From contig CATYZI010000033.1 in NCBI GenBank assembly GCA_958415625.1, positions 1 through 23,616 of the forward strand: DNA of 23,616 nucleotides, given 5' to 3'. This DNA is from an uncultured Collinsella sp. (GTDB taxonomy: Bacteria; Actinomycetota; Coriobacteriia; Coriobacteriales; Coriobacteriaceae). The notes below the pieces were generated by a model. That model did not search any database. It was not told where the DNA came from and was given only the letters and a program-made list of their open reading frames with translations. Shown piece after piece: positions 23,560-23,616 of the stretch (its first letter is position 1; each line of letters opens with the position of its first letter). Both the position numbers and the translations under genes were made by a program.

Positions 23560-23616
23560 TTGGTTGATTTCCGATCTCAGCCGAACACATTGAGCTAATA
23601 GGCCGTTCCCGCAGCT

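Overview
The window looks like a chromosomal segment of a high-GC actinobacterium of the Coriobacteriia, most likely Collinsella or a close relative. This rests on GC-rich codon use, the mannose-family PTS plus SIS deglycase block, the DUF4012 protein beside glmM, and a T-box ahead of pheST. The genus is an inference; no rRNA is present to confirm it. No insertion sequence, prophage or CRISPR array was seen.

Layout. (1) 1-2890, plus strand: the distal part of a sugar-amine (Amadori product) operon, with a FrlB/GfrF-like SIS deglycase followed by the IIC and IID membrane subunits of a mannose-family PTS. A 13-bp hairpin lies between the first two genes and a clear terminator closes the block. 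IIA and IIB are not in the window. (2) 2890-4701: a gene-free stretch carrying two copies of one operator-like module built from the decamer ACGAGAGATA, then an AlbA_2 (Schlafen-type)/HATPase/winged-helix protein that may bind it. (3) 4803-8330: a minus-strand hypothetical gene, then a divergent type II restriction-modification pair, a C5-cytosine methyltransferase and a Sau3AI/MutH-type endonuclease, probably acting at GATC. (4) 8387-10795: a DUF5710 protein, tRNA-Val(GAC) with its own promoter and terminator, and an EamA-family exporter. (5) 10945-16419: a membrane-anchored DUF4012 protein, glmM (peptidoglycan precursor synthesis) and a convergent M32 carboxypeptidase. (6) 16539-20519: a T-box leader and pheS-pheT. 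(7) 20532-23559: a 96-bp near-perfect palindrome, then an ECF-type cobalt/nickel importer, cbiM (with a PDGLE/CbiN-like tail), cbiQ and cbiO, behind a promoter and an inverted-repeat operator.

The two most interesting signals are the duplicated ACGAGAGATA module flanking a possible promoter ahead of the AlbA_2 gene, and the GATC sites inside the predicted methyltransferase promoter. The second suggests that the restriction-modification system senses its own methylation.
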